Assembly (NCBI RefSeq): GCF_000524195.1
Contig: NW_020170383.1
Location: forward strand, 896,489 to 960,488
DNA from: Echinococcus granulosus
Taxonomy: Eukaryota > Platyhelminthes > Cestoda > Cyclophyllidea > Taeniidae
Direction of reading: 5' to 3'
Length of the DNA stretch: 64,000 bases
Shown: in pieces, positions 62,627 through 64,000 of the stretch
How positions within the stretch are numbered: position 1 is the first letter of the stretch
Layout of the letters: every line of letters starts with the position of its first letter
Program-made: the position numbers and the translations under genes
Notes under the pieces: generated by a model
The model's database searches: none
Told to the model about the DNA's origin: nothing
Seen by the model: the letters and a program-made list of their open reading frames with translations, nothing else

Positions 62627-63018
62627 TGCGCACGTTTACTGGTGCGTTCGTCTAGACTGGAATTCCCCGTCTTTTCCAAATCAGCGATCACCTCAGTTGT
62701 TTTGTGCTAATTTGATCGGAACCTGTGTATGCAAAGGCAGCTCATGAGATTGTTGCCTGCACAATCGGTTCACTAGAACCTCAGCTACGTTACAGAATTA
62801 AAGCCGCCTGCGCTAACCAATTAGAAACGAAAATGCACCCGAAAACGAAATGCACGCTTTACCGTAACTTCACAAAATATTTGAATCCACGCCTTTTCTC
62901 GTGGTTTTGTAATTGGGTTCTCATCACTCAGACTGATTATCGTGGCCATCGCCTGTCACCTCTTTAGGCAACCTGTTAAAAAAACCACAAGCATTGCATA
63001 AAGTACATAGGAGGCAAT
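62627..63018. other. Short intergenic spacer
   Basis: Lies between the 3' ends of the plus-strand sickle-tail-like gene and the minus-strand partial gene, so the two genes converge. An 80-codon plus-strand frame at 62725-62967 has no recognisable content. Confidence 0.4.
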
Positions 63019-63835
63019 TTATGCATAGTGTAGGGAAAACTGCCCGTCCAAAATTCCCCGATTCAATTTGTTAAAACACTCCAGTCGTGAGGTGACAATC
63101 TGGATGTGCGTGGCCGTAAGATTGTCGAGCGATTTAGAGCAACGGCCAAAATTTGATTCAACGACACAACCATCCTGTTTTGTGATTTAATCCTGCTTTG
63201 ACCCTCATTTGCAAACACGACCAGCAGGTTTTACGAAGCTGCGCCCATAATCTGACTTTCTAGGCCCTATCAGAATAAGCGCAGACACCCAAAGAAATGT
63301 TCATTATGCAATCCTACAGTATGACAAGTACCTCACATTTTAAAAAATGAACAACTGCGACAGTGAAATAAAACCCCGATGGATGAAAGGGTTTCTCACC
63401 TAACTAACTAAAAGGTCAACTAAAAGAAACATTAAGATCAAGCTAAATAATCCTCTCGAACTCTGAAGAAGTGCGTTTGGAGTGACACACCATAGTTACT
63501 TGACTAGTTCCCATTTCGAAAAGACTGTCAATATGATTGAAATTTTTCTTTTGTAGTACACTCACCTTTCCACAGTGCGGACAATCAAGCGTGACTTGCT
63601 CAAATCTCTAATATACACAAGCAATATTAATGAGCCCCGTAATTTAAGAGTACATTTCCTTCCGCACGACTGCGGCAGTTATTGTGCTTCCAAGGATTGT
63701 TCTTTGCGTCTCCTTCCTGGAATGCCAATGGGGCAGATTCTGTGGCATACGAAACTCGTAGTCAAAGACACCCTGGTTGGCTGCGCATATTCTAGCATAC
63801 ACCTCACAGAGATCACGAAACTCCAAGTTACTTAA
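63019..63835 (-). CDS. 3' end of an unrecognised minus-strand gene, partial
   Basis: Three exon-like blocks in transcript order. The first begins at 63835 behind a strong acceptor (TTGCTATTTCAG) and runs to somewhere between about 63780 and 63650; it reads EFRDLCEVYARICAANQG in its first frame. The second, 63607-63566, reads RFEQVTLDCPHCGK, between TATATTAG and GTGAGT. The third, 63174-63019, runs from ACAAAACAG to TAA and reads DGCVVESNFGRCSKSLDN, then RLECFNKLNRGILDGQF. The last two join in phase 0 and end at a stop. CPHCGK suggests a zinc-ribbon half-site. The order ARIC then RFxxxxxxCPxCG faintly recalls the C-terminal part of DNA polymerase alpha's catalytic subunit, but the tail does not fit and I do not assign it. 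Upstream exons lie beyond 64000. Confidence 0.3.
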
Positions 63836-64000
63836 CTGAAATAGCAAAAACAGTGCATTTGGTAAGACAACGTTCAATTGAATGTGGAATGACGGCATAA
63901 TTATGCTTTGATGGGTAGATGAGGATAGAACGTAATGTTGTGCAAAACGCTTCATAAGATTTCGTGTTTTTGAGAAATATTTGAAACCTCAAAAAATCAT

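Noticed and set aside
1..64000. CRISPR array, prokaryotic operons, rRNA genes or an intact transposase/reverse transcriptase
   Set aside because: None seen. There are no regularly spaced direct repeats, no rRNA-like stretches, and no motif of a transposase or reverse transcriptase in any frame I read.

Overview
This is eukaryotic nuclear DNA from an animal. Genes are split by short, canonical GT-AG introns, several of them extremely short (32, 37, 68, 69, 72 and 77 bases). Genes are sparse and separated by long AT-rich stretches. Several start codons sit just behind a splice-acceptor-like sequence. Together with the gene set this fits an invertebrate, most likely a flatworm (tapeworm or fluke). 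That placement is an inference from gene style, not from a marker gene. One 100-base run of N (55199-55298) marks an assembly gap.

Layout. 1-4.1 kb: no gene I can support, but two CpG-rich patches and one weak exon candidate. 4.1-11.3 kb, minus strand: a complete cytoplasmic polyadenylation element-binding protein (CPEB2/3/4, Orb2-like) in seven coding exons, with a probable 2.5 kb pyrimidine-rich 3' UTR. 11.3-18.9 kb: intergenic, with two copies of a dispersed repeat. 18.9-20.5 kb, plus strand: an orphan class A GPCR. 20.5-32.2 kb: intergenic, with a long hairpin and one repeat copy. 32.2-33.9 kb: a compact tail-to-tail pair, SDHAF2 (plus) and PRKRIP1 (minus), both rebuilt here from short exons, with stop codons only 80 bases apart. 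33.9-44.8 kb: intergenic, with three repeat copies in the opposite orientation. 45.2-62.6 kb, plus strand: one long gene of about 18 coding exons for a sickle tail / p140Cap (KIAA1217/SRCIN1) family protein. 63.0-64.0 kb, minus strand: the 3' end of an unrecognised gene that continues out of the window.

Function. The genes do not form a pathway. They are independent loci: translational control (CPEB), signalling (GPCR), assembly of mitochondrial complex II (SDHAF2), a nuclear splicing-associated factor (PRKRIP1) and a cytoskeletal/Src-signalling scaffold (SKT/p140Cap family). The most interesting features are the ultra-short PRKRIP1 introns, one of which decides the C-terminus; the tight SDHAF2/PRKRIP1 convergence with a palindromic candidate poly(A) element; cytoplasmic polyadenylation elements in the CPEB gene's own 3' UTR; and the GPCR's greatly enlarged first intracellular loop.

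All gene models were built by hand from splice signals, phase and family knowledge; no search or transcript data were available.
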